Assembly (NCBI GenBank): GCA_946965045.2
Contig: OX337232.1
Span: forward strand, 3,782,001-3,846,000
Reading direction: 5' to 3'
Length of the DNA stretch: 64,000 nucleotides
Origin: Epithemia pelagica
Taxonomy: Eukaryota; Bacillariophyta; Bacillariophyceae; Surirellales; Surirellaceae
The notes below the pieces were generated by a model, which saw nothing but the letters and a program-made list of their open reading frames with translations, was not told the DNA's origin and did not search any database. Positions within the stretch are counted from its first letter, which is position 1. Every line of letters begins with the position of its first letter. Below are positions 30,200-40,700 of this stretch, one piece after another. The translations under genes and the position numbers were made by a program.

Positions 30200-31477
30200 A
30201 TGAAGAACCCAATCGAATCTCGCCCTCTAGTTGAAGACGTGGTGGGCGACACAAATCTTGAGGTGTTCTTTGTTGATATTGGTGGCATCGTGGCGTGTTA
30301 TTCGCACGAAGGAAAGCTCATCTGGAGCCGGGATATTCTAAGCTCACTAGGCTTTGGTAAATCCATAACTGGAGCCAGCCCTATGTCCCTTGGAGACGTT
30401 GATGGTGACGGATACCTTGATCTTGTAATGACGGTGGAAGTTAACAGTCGATGGCTGGTTCTTGCGTTTCAGGCAGCAAGCGGCAATGACTTAAAAAACT
30501 TTCCAATTGAGCTTGAAAAGCTACGGAAGGCCGGAAAATTCAAGAACAGGGAGAGTGATGAAAAGAAAGAACGCACACGCCTAGCGCAACCCTTGTTGGT
30601 GGATCTTCATGCCGACCAACATTATATTCTCGATTACATTCGGCGTGGTTCCCAAGCTTTCAGACGAGAAGTCGACATCGCACCAAGCGAATACACGCAA
30701 GGAGGGTCTTCTGCTGGGATCCACATCGTGCAACCTCTGGAAAAGCAATTGTACATTGTAGAGGGTGGATCTGGTTGTACACAAAAGGTTGTGATAGGTG
30801 AAGAAATAGGCACCATGGTTGAAGTTGATGACATCCACGGAACGAACCATTTGGACCTTCTTGTTGCTACCAAGGAGGGAAATATTGTAACACTTGAATC
30901 GTCTGCGAACTATCATCCGCTTAACACGTGGACCGGGGGAGATGTACGAGGGAAAAACTCTCATACTCATGGGTACAGCGCATCACAAGGCATATTCGTC
31001 CACGAGGTTAGTCGACAGTACAAAGACATATTTGGTGTCTATGTCCCAGTCACTTTCGAAGTATTCGACAACCGTCCAAACATCGATCAGGAACTGGGGA
31101 AACGGATATACAAAATTGAAGTTCGAGTTGGGTCGTCCTCACAACGGACTCTTCATAGAGTTGAAGTCCAGCAACCTGGAGTGTACACGGAGCGCATTTA
31201 TGTTCGATTCGGCCCGGGGTATTATAATCTCTGTGTTCTTATGAGTACCTCTCATGGCATTACGTACGAGGACTGCTTTGCGACAGGATACAACGTACAT
31301 TTTATGGCTGGATTTGGAGTAATGCTGTGGCTTCCACTGTTGGTTTCTTTTGTCACAATTCTGTTGTGCAGTGTCAGTAAGAAGGGGAATTGGGACGACG
31401 AAGACGGTGCCGAGGACGAACAAGAGAGCCGTGACAACCGCAGTCTTGGCATCTTGGGTAGAGCACTTCCTACCTAA
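30200..31477 (+). CDS. DEX1-like FG-GAP (integrin-alpha-like) protein, N-terminally truncated
   Basis: From the ATG at 30200, ~425 residues; the frame is open from 30041 but the extra part is not protein-like. The start falls directly inside an FG-GAP-type blade (PLVEDVVGDTNLEVFFVD). A second blade has the calcium-loop word DVDGDGYLDLVM, and a third VDDIHGTNHLDLLVATKEGN. These match plant DEX1 (defective in exine formation 1), a ~900-residue ER/plasma membrane protein. A membrane span near the C-terminus (MLWLPLLVSFVTILLC) is followed by an acidic cytosolic tail. The signal peptide and the first half are missing, and only 155 bp separate it from the P450 stop, so no room exists for them. It is a 5'-truncated copy or pseudogene, or it uses a distant exon. 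Confidence 0.7.
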   Translation: MKNPIESRPLVEDVVGDTNLEVFFVDIGGIVACYSHEGKLIWSRDILSSLGFGKSITGASPMSLGDVDGDGYLDLVMTVEVNSRWLVLAFQAASGNDLKNFPIELEKLRKAGKFKNRESDEKKERTRLAQPLLVDLHADQHYILDYIRRGSQAFRREVDIAPSEYTQGGSSAGIHIVQPLEKQLYIVEGGSGCTQKVVIGEEIGTMVEVDDIHGTNHLDLLVATKEGNIVTLESSANYHPLNTWTGGDVRGKNSHTHGYSASQGIFVHEVSRQYKDIFGVYVPVTFEVFDNRPNIDQELGKRIYKIEVRVGSSSQRTLHRVEVQQPGVYTERIYVRFGPGYYNLCVLMSTSHGITYEDCFATGYNVHFMAGFGVMLWLPLLVSFVTILLCSVSKKGNWDDEDGAEDEQESRDNRSLGILGRALPT

Positions 31478-31609
31478 TTTCGTCCTACTTTAGTCATGTC
31501 ATTGAATGTGATGTCTAGAGAGCTATCCTACCCTTGAGATCTTGGGTAGAGCATACTTCCTGTCATCCAGATCAGAATGTGACGTCTAGAGAGTTATCCT
31601 ACCCTTGAG
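31451..31609. repeat. Imperfect tandem duplication joining two convergent gene ends
   Basis: Copy 1 (31451-31538) and copy 2 (31539-31609) share atcttgggtagagca...cttcct at one end and gtctagagag[c/t]tatcctacccttgag at the other. Copy 1 overlaps the DEX1-like stop; copy 2 encodes the last residues and stop of the tRNA ligase on the other strand. Confidence 0.8.
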
Positions 31610-34600
31610 CTTCGCGGTGTTCGACAGCTCTACTCTTTGTGCCTTACCTTTTTCAACGAGATCAGGTAAGCTATTTGACCGAGCAGATACAGTACCAGAC
31701 TGGCGCCAGAGAGTGATGTGCGTAAACTTGTTGAACGAAGCCGGTAGAGACGTGCCTTCATCGGTAGTTTTCGGAAGTTCCACCTCCAATGCAGCGGTTT
31801 TCCCATCCCATAGAACTGCACGAACTATGACTTCTGCTCCATGGCCTTCGACTTCTCCATACTTGAGTCGCATCTCGTCCTGCGAAGCGCTTACTTTGTG
31901 AACCAATGTCACGTGAGTTTTCAAGACGAACTTTTTGTCCGCGCAAAGACTTCCAACTAGGACATCATTGGCAGAATTTTTTCCTGTGATTTTTTTCCAT
32001 AAACTTTCTAGTCTCCTGTCATCGACATTCTTGAGTAGAAGATTGTGGACATCGTCGACGGATACGTCAACTGAAACGTAGTCAATCATTCTGGTAGCTT
32101 TCTTTTTCAGGTCTTCTTGGAATAGTTTGTCGTCGACATGATCAAAGATTTCACCTTGATCAGCTAGTTCCACCACTTTCTTCACCTTGTCCAGAAAAGC
32201 CTGCTGGGACACTTCCACACCAACTGTCAAGGAATTCAAATACGTTTGGTTTTCCTCCAGAGAAGTCCGTAGCCTTGACTCAAGATCGTCGAGATACTCA
32301 TCTTTTTCTTTTCCCACATCTTTGAAGCCATTTCGAGCTTGAATGGCTTCGACAAGGATATTCTTCAAATCAGTAGGAATGTCGACTTCATCGGATCGGA
32401 AGAAAGGACTCTCGAAGAAAGGAATCTCAATTGGCTCTCGAGCGATAAATGCTCCAGCATTTTCGAACTTCGCAGATAGAGAAGCCAAGAATTCATCAGC
32501 TGTTTCTCTTTCGTACAAGCAATAAAACATGACGACGATCATGCAAGCACGTTTATGCGACTGGTCCAGCTTTCCTGGGTGTGAATTGGGCGGTCGGGAC
32601 ATTACTCGGAGCATACATACGGCCAGATAAGTCAGACTGAAGGGGTATCGGTACGTCCTGTCCATACAGATCTCACCATCTCTCTTTCGGAAACCTTGAA
32701 CTACCGTAGTAGACAGTGCATGCTCCGGTATTGCTGGGACACCCACCGACGACGTGTCGGCGCATATCCCGGAAAGTGCATCCCAAGTGCCCGACGGCAC
32801 GTTCTTATCGGCTATGTAGAGACTTGAAATGTCTTGGCGTTTTTCCTTTGTCACTACTTGCCAGTATTTTCCTGGTGTCTTGTCACCCATTCTTACTTTG
32901 AGGTTTCTCCTGGGCTCTGTTCTCTTAGATAAAAACTCGTGTAGATTCAGCTCCGCCGATTCATCTATGAGACTCGACTTTCCGCATCCAGGAATCTGAG
33001 GGAAGAATACAAGTATCCCTATTGCAGAAGCAATGTCGTCCAGGTCATCGGTTTTCGAAAATTGCATTATGGGTTTGAGCAAAGTCTCGGTATCTTTCTT
33101 GGAATCTTCGTCTATCTCCATCGCATCGTTACTTGGAATCGCAGCCAAAGGCAAGTCGACTTTCACAGAGGCCGCATTCTTCCTCCATCCATTCAGACGA
33201 TTGAAAACGTTGTCCACCTTGTCCTCTCCGACAACTGATAAAATTTCATCCCATTCACAACCATAGTAGACAATGGCAGTTTTATCGTCAAGACGACCTT
33301 TCAGGATATTTCGGTATCGACCAGAAGAGTCTTCTAAGCAAACGGAACATACCGCTCCTTCCGTGGTCCCATTAGGAACTGCACTCAGTCCATCATAACG
33401 AATTTTACATCCCACTTGTTTGGCAACATAATCAGCCGCAGTTTTGGCAGTGTCTTCATCAGGTCCTACTACCACCACAAATCCATTGAAGGAGTCTCCC
33501 GATCGCTCGATTTTACCAGCGTCGTACAGCTCGATGAATTGTTCCAAATGCTCGAGGTAGTTGTCCTGACTCAAGGGTTGCAGTCCTGCGTCTCGTCTTC
33601 GTGAGTACTTCGACAACCGTGGCGCTGCATAGTCTGCCCACGCTCGGAAGAATGGCATCCATGTTTTGCGTGCTTCGGACGACATTTTCCACTTGGTTAA
33701 CAGATTGCTCGTGTATTTGACAAACCCCTCACTCCCTCCTTGTTTCAAGTGTTTGAGTCCGTTGCGACATCCAAAGGTTCGCACCATATACAGCAAAAAT
33801 TTCATTTTCAACATGAGACCTTTCTCTTCATCCAAGTCGGACATGAATGTTGTTTGATTGTGAGACAATTCGTTTGCGGAGAATTCGTCATCCGCGGAGA
33901 GTTCCAATGCAAATCCTCGAAAGAGGGCCATATCACCAGGACGCACACTTTTGCGATATTTCGAATGGGCATGGTCCAAAATTACATGAATGATACAGAG
34001 CCATCTCGAGAAGCCATAATTTGTTATTTCTTCCCGTACAATCGAATAATCAACACGGATATTCAGTCGATCCAAGTCCTCAATGACTTGAGCAATCCGT
34101 CGAGTCTCGACATCGTCGGAATCCCGCAATTTCCGAAGGACGGATGCCACATGTTTGGTTGCCGATTGGGACATTCGTACACCAATGCGGCGGTCCGGTG
34201 TCTCCAAGAGCTGTTTTACTTTGGATGCAAAAGAATTAGGCGCCTCGTCGTTAGTCGCGGATCTCATTTGAGCAAAAATGGTTCGAAGGTCGGTCGACAA
34301 GCATTTTGGCAACTTATTTTCGTAGTGACCTGCTGTAATCAACTCAAAACAATCGGGTAAACTGGATGGAATCTTTTTTGAACACAGATCGTCTGCGACC
34401 CTCGCCAAGGACGGCATGTCGCGATTGATCTCATTCTCATCCATAGGTTCCTTGCTGTTTTCGGGATGGGGGACGTATCGAATGACAATTCCTTCCAGGA
34501 TATCGCCCTGGAATTCGGTATGAGGATAGAGACTTCGCACTCGTGTTTCCGCTGCCTTTGTCAAGGTGTGTTCGACAAAGGAAGCCAAACTGGTTTCACG

Positions 34601-36361
34601 GCAATGGTCGTAAAACTCAAACAATGCCTTGGTGCTTTTGGGAGACGTGAACTGCCAAAAATCATTGTGCGGCAATCGAAACCGTTGCGCCAAGGCGACG
34701 ACTTGTGCCGTCGAGTAAAATTGTTCCCGAGTTCTATCGGCCACAGCGGTCAAGATTAAAAAGTCACGCTTTGGCTTGTCGCCATGATCACCCAAGACAG
34801 CCGTCACTACCTCAAAGGCCAAGGTCAATCGTTGCGACTCGACAAAGTCACTGCATTCGTGATAGTGTGCTTCAGCTTGCCAGTCAAGTTTCATGTTCGT
34901 ATCCCCTTCCGTGTCTTTGCTGTCGTCCTGATCATTCCAAAATGCTCGAATAAAGTGTTGTCGAAGCAGAATTTCTCCCACATGGGTGAACTTATTGTCC
35001 ATGGAATTCTTACTGTAGTAGCGCTGTCCTCCACTCCACAACAAGAGGGATCCAGAGTGTTTCAAACTAACTTCCAAATACCCGTCTCCCTGTTGAACTT
35101 TTTCTTGCATGGCCATTCGAATCTTTTTGTCTCCTTCATTGTCAAATTTGGGATGAAAGATGGCCTCCAACCGAATTCGTGTGGTGTCGGCCAAGGTTGG
35201 TGGGGATGCTGTCGCTACTCTAGCCGCGTGAGATTCTTGGGTTTCGTTATTCCCATTGCCAGTCATTGTTTTAATGCTTCGTTTGGCATGTGATACCAAT
35301 TGGTCCATGCTTCGCTTGCGCGAAGATCCACTGGACAAGGAAGCAGAAGATGTTGTGGTTTCTTTCTCATCCTTTCCAGTGTTGGTGAAAGTTTCACAAT
35401 CAATGGATTGTGCCTCGAGTTGTTCTCGTACTTCGCTCGTTTGCCGAGAAATGGATACTGTCCCATCGCTGGGTGCTTCTGCCATGTCCTGATTGGCATC
35501 TTCTTCTTGCTGATATCGTTCCATGGCTTGTTGGGCCAATTGTCGACGAATATTTCGTGCGGCTTGATTGCGATTTTGAATGTCCATTTGGTGTAGTTGC
35601 TCTTCTTCCAACCGATGCATGGTTTGACGCGCCGTTTGAATAGCCTGCCACGTCTCGGGATCAATGGACGTTGTCGACGTTTCACCCGATTGAAAGATGC
35701 GATCAATGCGTGATTTGCGATCCCACAAGATATCATCCGCCTGCACTGCAGGCAGAGATGCAGTAGTAGTAGTTGGTCCAACTTGCCGTCGAAAGTATTG
35801 AATGCGATGTTCTGGAATGTCTCCTTCTCCTGCAGAATTGTCTCCCACACGGACAAAATCAGACACAAAAGTCTCCATTGGTCCATGAATGCGATCGTCG
35901 TACCCGATAATGATTTGATTGGGATCGTACATGGTCGAATCGTATTTCAAGCGATTCAATACATCGTGCGATGTTCGCAAGGAGGGGCGTGACTCTGATT
36001 CGTCATCCTCGGCATGCCGTCGTGCGTGGTGCTTTTTCTTGGTGGACGACGCCTTTTTCTTTCGAGGATTTGGTGACATGGAGGACCTGAATGACTCTTG
36101 CGCAAACAACAAAAGAGGGAAATTGGAAAATTGGCGTCCAACAACAGAGGAGCGAGGGAAACCGGAATGAGTAAGGGACCCCAAAGACGGTTTCCTAGTA
36201 GATAATGAGAAGGGAACCAAAGTCAGGGTATCCACAGCCTTGGTCAGTCTATGGGACTTGGAAACCAACGAACGCGAAGGACCACTACGAATAAAGGCAG
36301 ACGTTTGTGCAGCAGTAGTGAGGAAGGAAACCTTCACCCACGTGAGGATGGCCGCTCTCAT
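31586..36361 (-). CDS. Plant-type tRNA ligase (RNL/RLG1) with N-terminal MJ1316 RNA-end domain
   Basis: 1591 residues. From the N-terminus: a signal-peptide-like stretch ending in TSAF (diatom plastid motif), then a second Met at residue 95 (36079) followed by a Lys-rich nuclear-type stretch. Next is a complete MJ1316/DUF504 domain (about residues 127-240: VLNRLKYD, IIIGYDDRIHGPME, IPEHRIQYFRR, ILWDRKSRIDRIF). Then the ligase (adenylyltransferase) part follows with candidate nucleotidyl Lys434 in SLKHSGS, YYSKNSMDNKFTHVGE and LAFEVVTAVLGDHGDKP. After that come a kinase P-loop IPGCGKSSL (about 1126) and a cyclic phosphodiesterase domain with two HxT motifs (THVTLVHK about 1486, THITLW about 1547). 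The C-terminal VSARSNSLPDLVEKGKA matches plant RNL closely. The enzyme heals and seals tRNA exon ends and, in plants, bZIP60 mRNA. Plant RNL is ~1100 residues. Confidence 0.9.
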   Translation of the reverse strand: MRAAILTWVKVSFLTTAAQTSAFIRSGPSRSLVSKSHRLTKAVDTLTLVPFSLSTRKPSLGSLTHSGFPRSSVVGRQFSNFPLLLFAQESFRSSMSPNPRKKKASSTKKKHHARRHAEDDESESRPSLRTSHDVLNRLKYDSTMYDPNQIIIGYDDRIHGPMETFVSDFVRVGDNSAGEGDIPEHRIQYFRRQVGPTTTTASLPAVQADDILWDRKSRIDRIFQSGETSTTSIDPETWQAIQTARQTMHRLEEEQLHQMDIQNRNQAARNIRRQLAQQAMERYQQEEDANQDMAEAPSDGTVSISRQTSEVREQLEAQSIDCETFTNTGKDEKETTTSSASLSSGSSRKRSMDQLVSHAKRSIKTMTGNGNNETQESHAARVATASPPTLADTTRIRLEAIFHPKFDNEGDKKIRMAMQEKVQQGDGYLEVSLKHSGSLLLWSGGQRYYSKNSMDNKFTHVGEILLRQHFIRAFWNDQDDSKDTEGDTNMKLDWQAEAHYHECSDFVESQRLTLAFEVVTAVLGDHGDKPKRDFLILTAVADRTREQFYSTAQVVALAQRFRLPHNDFWQFTSPKSTKALFEFYDHCRETSLASFVEHTLTKAAETRVRSLYPHTEFQGDILEGIVIRYVPHPENSKEPMDENEINRDMPSLARVADDLCSKKIPSSLPDCFELITAGHYENKLPKCLSTDLRTIFAQMRSATNDEAPNSFASKVKQLLETPDRRIGVRMSQSATKHVASVLRKLRDSDDVETRRIAQVIEDLDRLNIRVDYSIVREEITNYGFSRWLCIIHVILDHAHSKYRKSVRPGDMALFRGFALELSADDEFSANELSHNQTTFMSDLDEEKGLMLKMKFLLYMVRTFGCRNGLKHLKQGGSEGFVKYTSNLLTKWKMSSEARKTWMPFFRAWADYAAPRLSKYSRRRDAGLQPLSQDNYLEHLEQFIELYDAGKIERSGDSFNGFVVVVGPDEDTAKTAADYVAKQVGCKIRYDGLSAVPNGTTEGAVCSVCLEDSSGRYRNILKGRLDDKTAIVYYGCEWDEILSVVGEDKVDNVFNRLNGWRKNAASVKVDLPLAAIPSNDAMEIDEDSKKDTETLLKPIMQFSKTDDLDDIASAIGILVFFPQIPGCGKSSLIDESAELNLHEFLSKRTEPRRNLKVRMGDKTPGKYWQVVTKEKRQDISSLYIADKNVPSGTWDALSGICADTSSVGVPAIPEHALSTTVVQGFRKRDGEICMDRTYRYPFSLTYLAVCMLRVMSRPPNSHPGKLDQSHKRACMIVVMFYCLYERETADEFLASLSAKFENAGAFIAREPIEIPFFESPFFRSDEVDIPTDLKNILVEAIQARNGFKDVGKEKDEYLDDLESRLRTSLEENQTYLNSLTVGVEVSQQAFLDKVKKVVELADQGEIFDHVDDKLFQEDLKKKATRMIDYVSVDVSVDDVHNLLLKNVDDRRLESLWKKITGKNSANDVLVGSLCADKKFVLKTHVTLVHKVSASQDEMRLKYGEVEGHGAEVIVRAVLWDGKTAALEVELPKTTDEGTSLPASFNKFTHITLWRQSGTVSARSNSLPDLVEKGKAQRVELSNTAKLKGRITL

Positions 36362-37794
36362 TTAATCCTCCTGGTTGTGTCTGGGCCTCAGACCTCAGAC
36401 CTGCACCACACTGGCCGGCAGTGCCCGAGAAATTGTGAGATCGATGTCGCGAAAGATAGATCTTCACTTTTTGCCATCTGTCACACGTCTGCCTTGGTCT
36501 TGCCGTCTGCTCACTTAAACCAAACCCGCGCGACTGCGCAATAAAAGCTCGAGCGTTAGACTTCAACAACTACCACGGATCACGGTGGCTTTACCCGATC
36601 GAAGTCTTCTCGCTGGGGATTCTAGGATCGCTATTTTTTTCATCCTGATTGACACCACCGTTGGGGGAACCTTCGATCTTCGATGCACAATACGAATACA
36701 AGATACCGTTTTTTGTTTTTTCTGTCTCTTTCATCATTACGGTAAAGCACCATGGAACACTGGAGAGATGGGCGTGGTTGTCATCGTCGACTTCGGTCCT
36801 GGGCCTCGAAATTAGCAAAGACGTAAATTAGTTGTAGTTGTAGTAAGGCTGTACTTTTGTGTCACCGTGATGATGAGGACAAGAGAGAAAACATGTACCC
36901 ACATGCCACATGTCGAAGGCACTCAATTTTCAATTTGGCCTTGAAAAGAACGACCAGAAAGGTGAAGAGCGATACCTCGCGATCGCGACGCACGAGAAAT
37001 TGTGAGGGTTACTCCAAGAAGATCCCGCTAATACCTAGTATCTTTCGTTGGTAGATTCATGATGTTTTCGTCCACAACACGCGAAAGCAAAAGAGAAAGA
37101 TAAGGAGTGAGGAACTTTCTCCAAGTCTACGATTCACGCACCTCCTACTAGTACTCGGAGACAAGAGTTGGAACGTTTGCTTTTGTGACAAACATCCGCT
37201 CGGCCGACTCCAATACTCGTACTATGTACTCTGGATTCGTGGTATTGTGTGTGTGTTGGACGGGCGGTCGAGTCGAGTCCTAGTAATACAATACCCCCAC
37301 GATGCTGTGACCTGTGACTCGTAGAATTAGTCTTAAGCCTATTCTAAGGGCAATACACCTCAGGGATGGCCAGCTTGGCTGTTTGGGGGTGGCCTGCTCA
37401 ACGGATACTTCCACGTACACGATTTGTTGGAAAAGTTCGGGAAGACGGAGCAAGTTCGCCACCGCGATGGCGGCAGTTCCATCCTTGTGAGATTGCCAAC
37501 CCAACAGACAGTTGCAGGTTCCCTTCTGTTGTCTTGTTTGTTGCTTGTGGCTTTTGTTGTTTGTTTGGTGAGTTTTGTGTAGTAAGGTTTCTGTTTCTAG
37601 TAGTATAGATAGAGGAACCCATGCCGACCAATGGAGAGAGGCTCTACCGTGTCGTTGGTTCGTGTCGTCGGTTCCCCGTGTGTCGTTGTCGCAACCGCAG
37701 TGTGGTTTCTCACACCTATACTACAATCGTCCTTCTGTTTTTGGTTCGTGTCAAACAGTAGCAGGACTCGAGACAAGCCAGCCAGCAAGGAACG
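36362..37794. other. Gene-free interval between divergent genes
   Basis: 1.4 kb between the tRNA ligase start and the orphan membrane protein start, so it should hold both promoters. Short frames below 80 residues look random. No repeat array or RNA gene was recognised. Confidence 0.5.
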
Positions 37795-40700
37795 ATGAAT
37801 GACGTGACGACGAACCAACAACAACAACAAAAGAATCCGGCAGCGACGGGGTTGCATCATCGGACGACGCGAGTACCACCCGCATCGTCGTCGTCCTCCC
37901 ACCAACCGCAACTACAACACCATGCGCAACCACAACCACCACAAGAAGAAAATCACCACTTCCAGCACAAAACGTCCGCAGCTCGACCACCGTGGTCTCC
38001 CTACCGTTTGTCGTCGTCTTCCAGTACGGTCCGACGACGTACCAACAACACCACACAATGGTCCAGAGTTTCCCATCCACAACAGGCACTGCAGTGGAGA
38101 AGGAGACTCATTCTGGCAGTGATGATTGCTTCGGCCAGTGTCGGACTTGTAGGAACCACATGGCTCCTCCTCCTGGGTGGAGGGTGGAACGAACCAACCA
38201 CGACAACAAGGACAAACTCGAACCACGCAATGGCACCACCACAGGGCCATGACGACGACGACCGGTCCTCCCCCTTCTTGTGGGTGGCACCATCTTCGTC
38301 GTCTTCTTCTTCTTCTTCTTCTTCTTCTTCCAGCCCGAAACTCCATCCGCATGTCTCTTCGTCGTCTTCTTCTTTGGTTTGGTCCAGTCCTCCGCACACG
38401 CCTCGTCGACCACCGGCCGTGGAGACTTGGTGGAAGAACCACAACGACACGAATCCTCATGAGACGGCAGATTTGGCGGCTGTTGGTGGGTATGACCTAA
38501 TGCCTCGAGTGGGAACGGAACGGGCAGGGCAATCACCACAACGACCCGTACCAGCCGATCTGGCAGCAGCTCCCCTGGAATCCTTGTGTGGCATGTATGC
38601 CCAACAAGCATCTCTCTTGTCGTCGTCGTCCTCCGAGTCGTCGTTTGCCGAGTGGTTGTCCTTTTCCGCCCACGGCGCCTTGCACACGTCCGAGGCCCGC
38701 ATCGCGCTCGTCCTGGCGTCGCGACACCCGGCCGACCTGCAAGTGGGCCTGTCCTTGGCCCAGGCTTTGCAGTCGCAGTGTCGGGCCGTGACCGTGACCC
38801 ATGTCGTCCTGCCTCCCGGCGTTGTCACGACGACCACCAGGGAGGACGACAGTAATGACAATGACGACGACGACTGGTTGGATGCGGGCCAGTGGCATTG
38901 GAGGTGGCGTCACGTATGGAGGGACTTGGTGCAGTCCTATTCCAACCACAACAAACAGACCAATCGCAAACTGGTGGGACCACGCGTCGTGTCCTTTGCC
39001 GAATGGACCCGACAAGCTTCCACTCATTATCATGATTCCCAGCGCATGGGGGAGGACACCAACCACAAGAACCAAAAGACCTTGACATCCTTGTGGAATG
39101 TCACGCATGTCGTGTACGTGGCACCTCGGGCGCCTCCTTCGTCTTCCAGGAAGGAGAATGCCTCGTTGTCGCAGTCATTGTCGAGTCGATTGCGGTTGGT
39201 CCATCTCACGTATACCTTGGTGGGATGGCATGCCTTGCATCAAATGATGTCCATGTCGTCGTCCCCAAGAAACCAAAACAACAAGAATGGAGTGCCGCCT
39301 TTTAAAGTCTTGTATCTGTCCTCCTCCAGTTCGGCTTCTTCTTCTCCAATGGATCCGACCCTGTGGCTGCCGCATCCGGCTCGTTCAAATTCATCATCTT
39401 CCTCTTGGATTCATGTCCACCTCCCACCCACCTTGTCGTGGACGGCTACTCAACCACAACAACAGCAACCACAACAAGAATTACTGCGGGGATGGCATGT
39501 CGTGGGGGCCTTGGTGGCGGCCCTCCAAGTATCCTCCTCGACGGGTCACTTGGTTTGGGATGTGTCGTCCTTGGCCTCCTTATCTACCCAGAATAACAAC
39601 CATAACAACACGAACGACCACCACAATGCCCGAGTGGCACGCTCCTTGGGAGGATGGACCGTACAGGGACCGTGCGAATGGTGTCCCACCACCCCCACAA
39701 AAACGACCACGAGTACGACAATGGACCGTTCTCCAGCGAATGCAAATCATAGTACGAGCAGCATGTCCGGGAACGAGGACCATCCGCTCGACCATGAGGG
39801 CGACCCGGATTCGTCGACCACGACGCCCTTTGCGCCTCGGCCTTCCTGTGCTTCGGAATGTGCGTCGTCGTCGTCGTCCTGTATCCCATCGCCCTGGCCT
39901 CTGGATTTGACGCGAGAATTGACGGCCGACTGTACCACCGTCTTGTATACGACCGTCAAACCGCCCTGGACGAATGCGCACCATCACGATGCACAAGAAG
40001 AACAACCCACGGCACATGTCGTGGCCTCCTTGTTGCGCGTCAAGGCGGAATATCCCACCTCCGAGGAAACCACTACCAACCACAATTCCTCGTCGTCGTC
40101 GTCGTCCACATCGGCCCCCATTTGCAACGTGGCCTTTGTCTCCCGGACCCAATCGCCCTTGGTCGAGTGGGTCTTGTCTCGCGTTCCCAATCAACAATTG
40201 GCCAACTTTGGAGTGCAGGCCACGGATTTGATCATGGGCAGTAGTGGCAGTAGTATTCACGAACAAACCTTGGACAAACTCAATGGCCGACTCTTGTATC
40301 GGGGATGGATTTTGGTATGGCCGGATTCTAAGGGACCACGTCCCTTGACTACTTTGGATTGGATGACGGTCAAACTCACACCGGGCCGATTCCTGTCCGA
40401 GTCGGTCCAACACGCCGTCTATGTGTCGGCCAATGGAGGCAGTCGTTCGTCTGCTTCCAAACATTCTCACCGCCATACGGACGGCACCACAACGACGACC
40501 CATAATACTACTGTGATCCCCAAAGCCACCGTCTTGACCTTGAAGCAAGTGCAATTGTTGGTGGACAAACTGTCGGCACCCGCACAAGAGTGGCAAGTGG
40601 TCCATCACAAATCCAAAAAAATTGTCGTGCCGCCCGAACCACCCCGTCGGGCCGTCTTGGTGGTGTCCCAATTGGCACCACCACACTCCACGACGACGAC

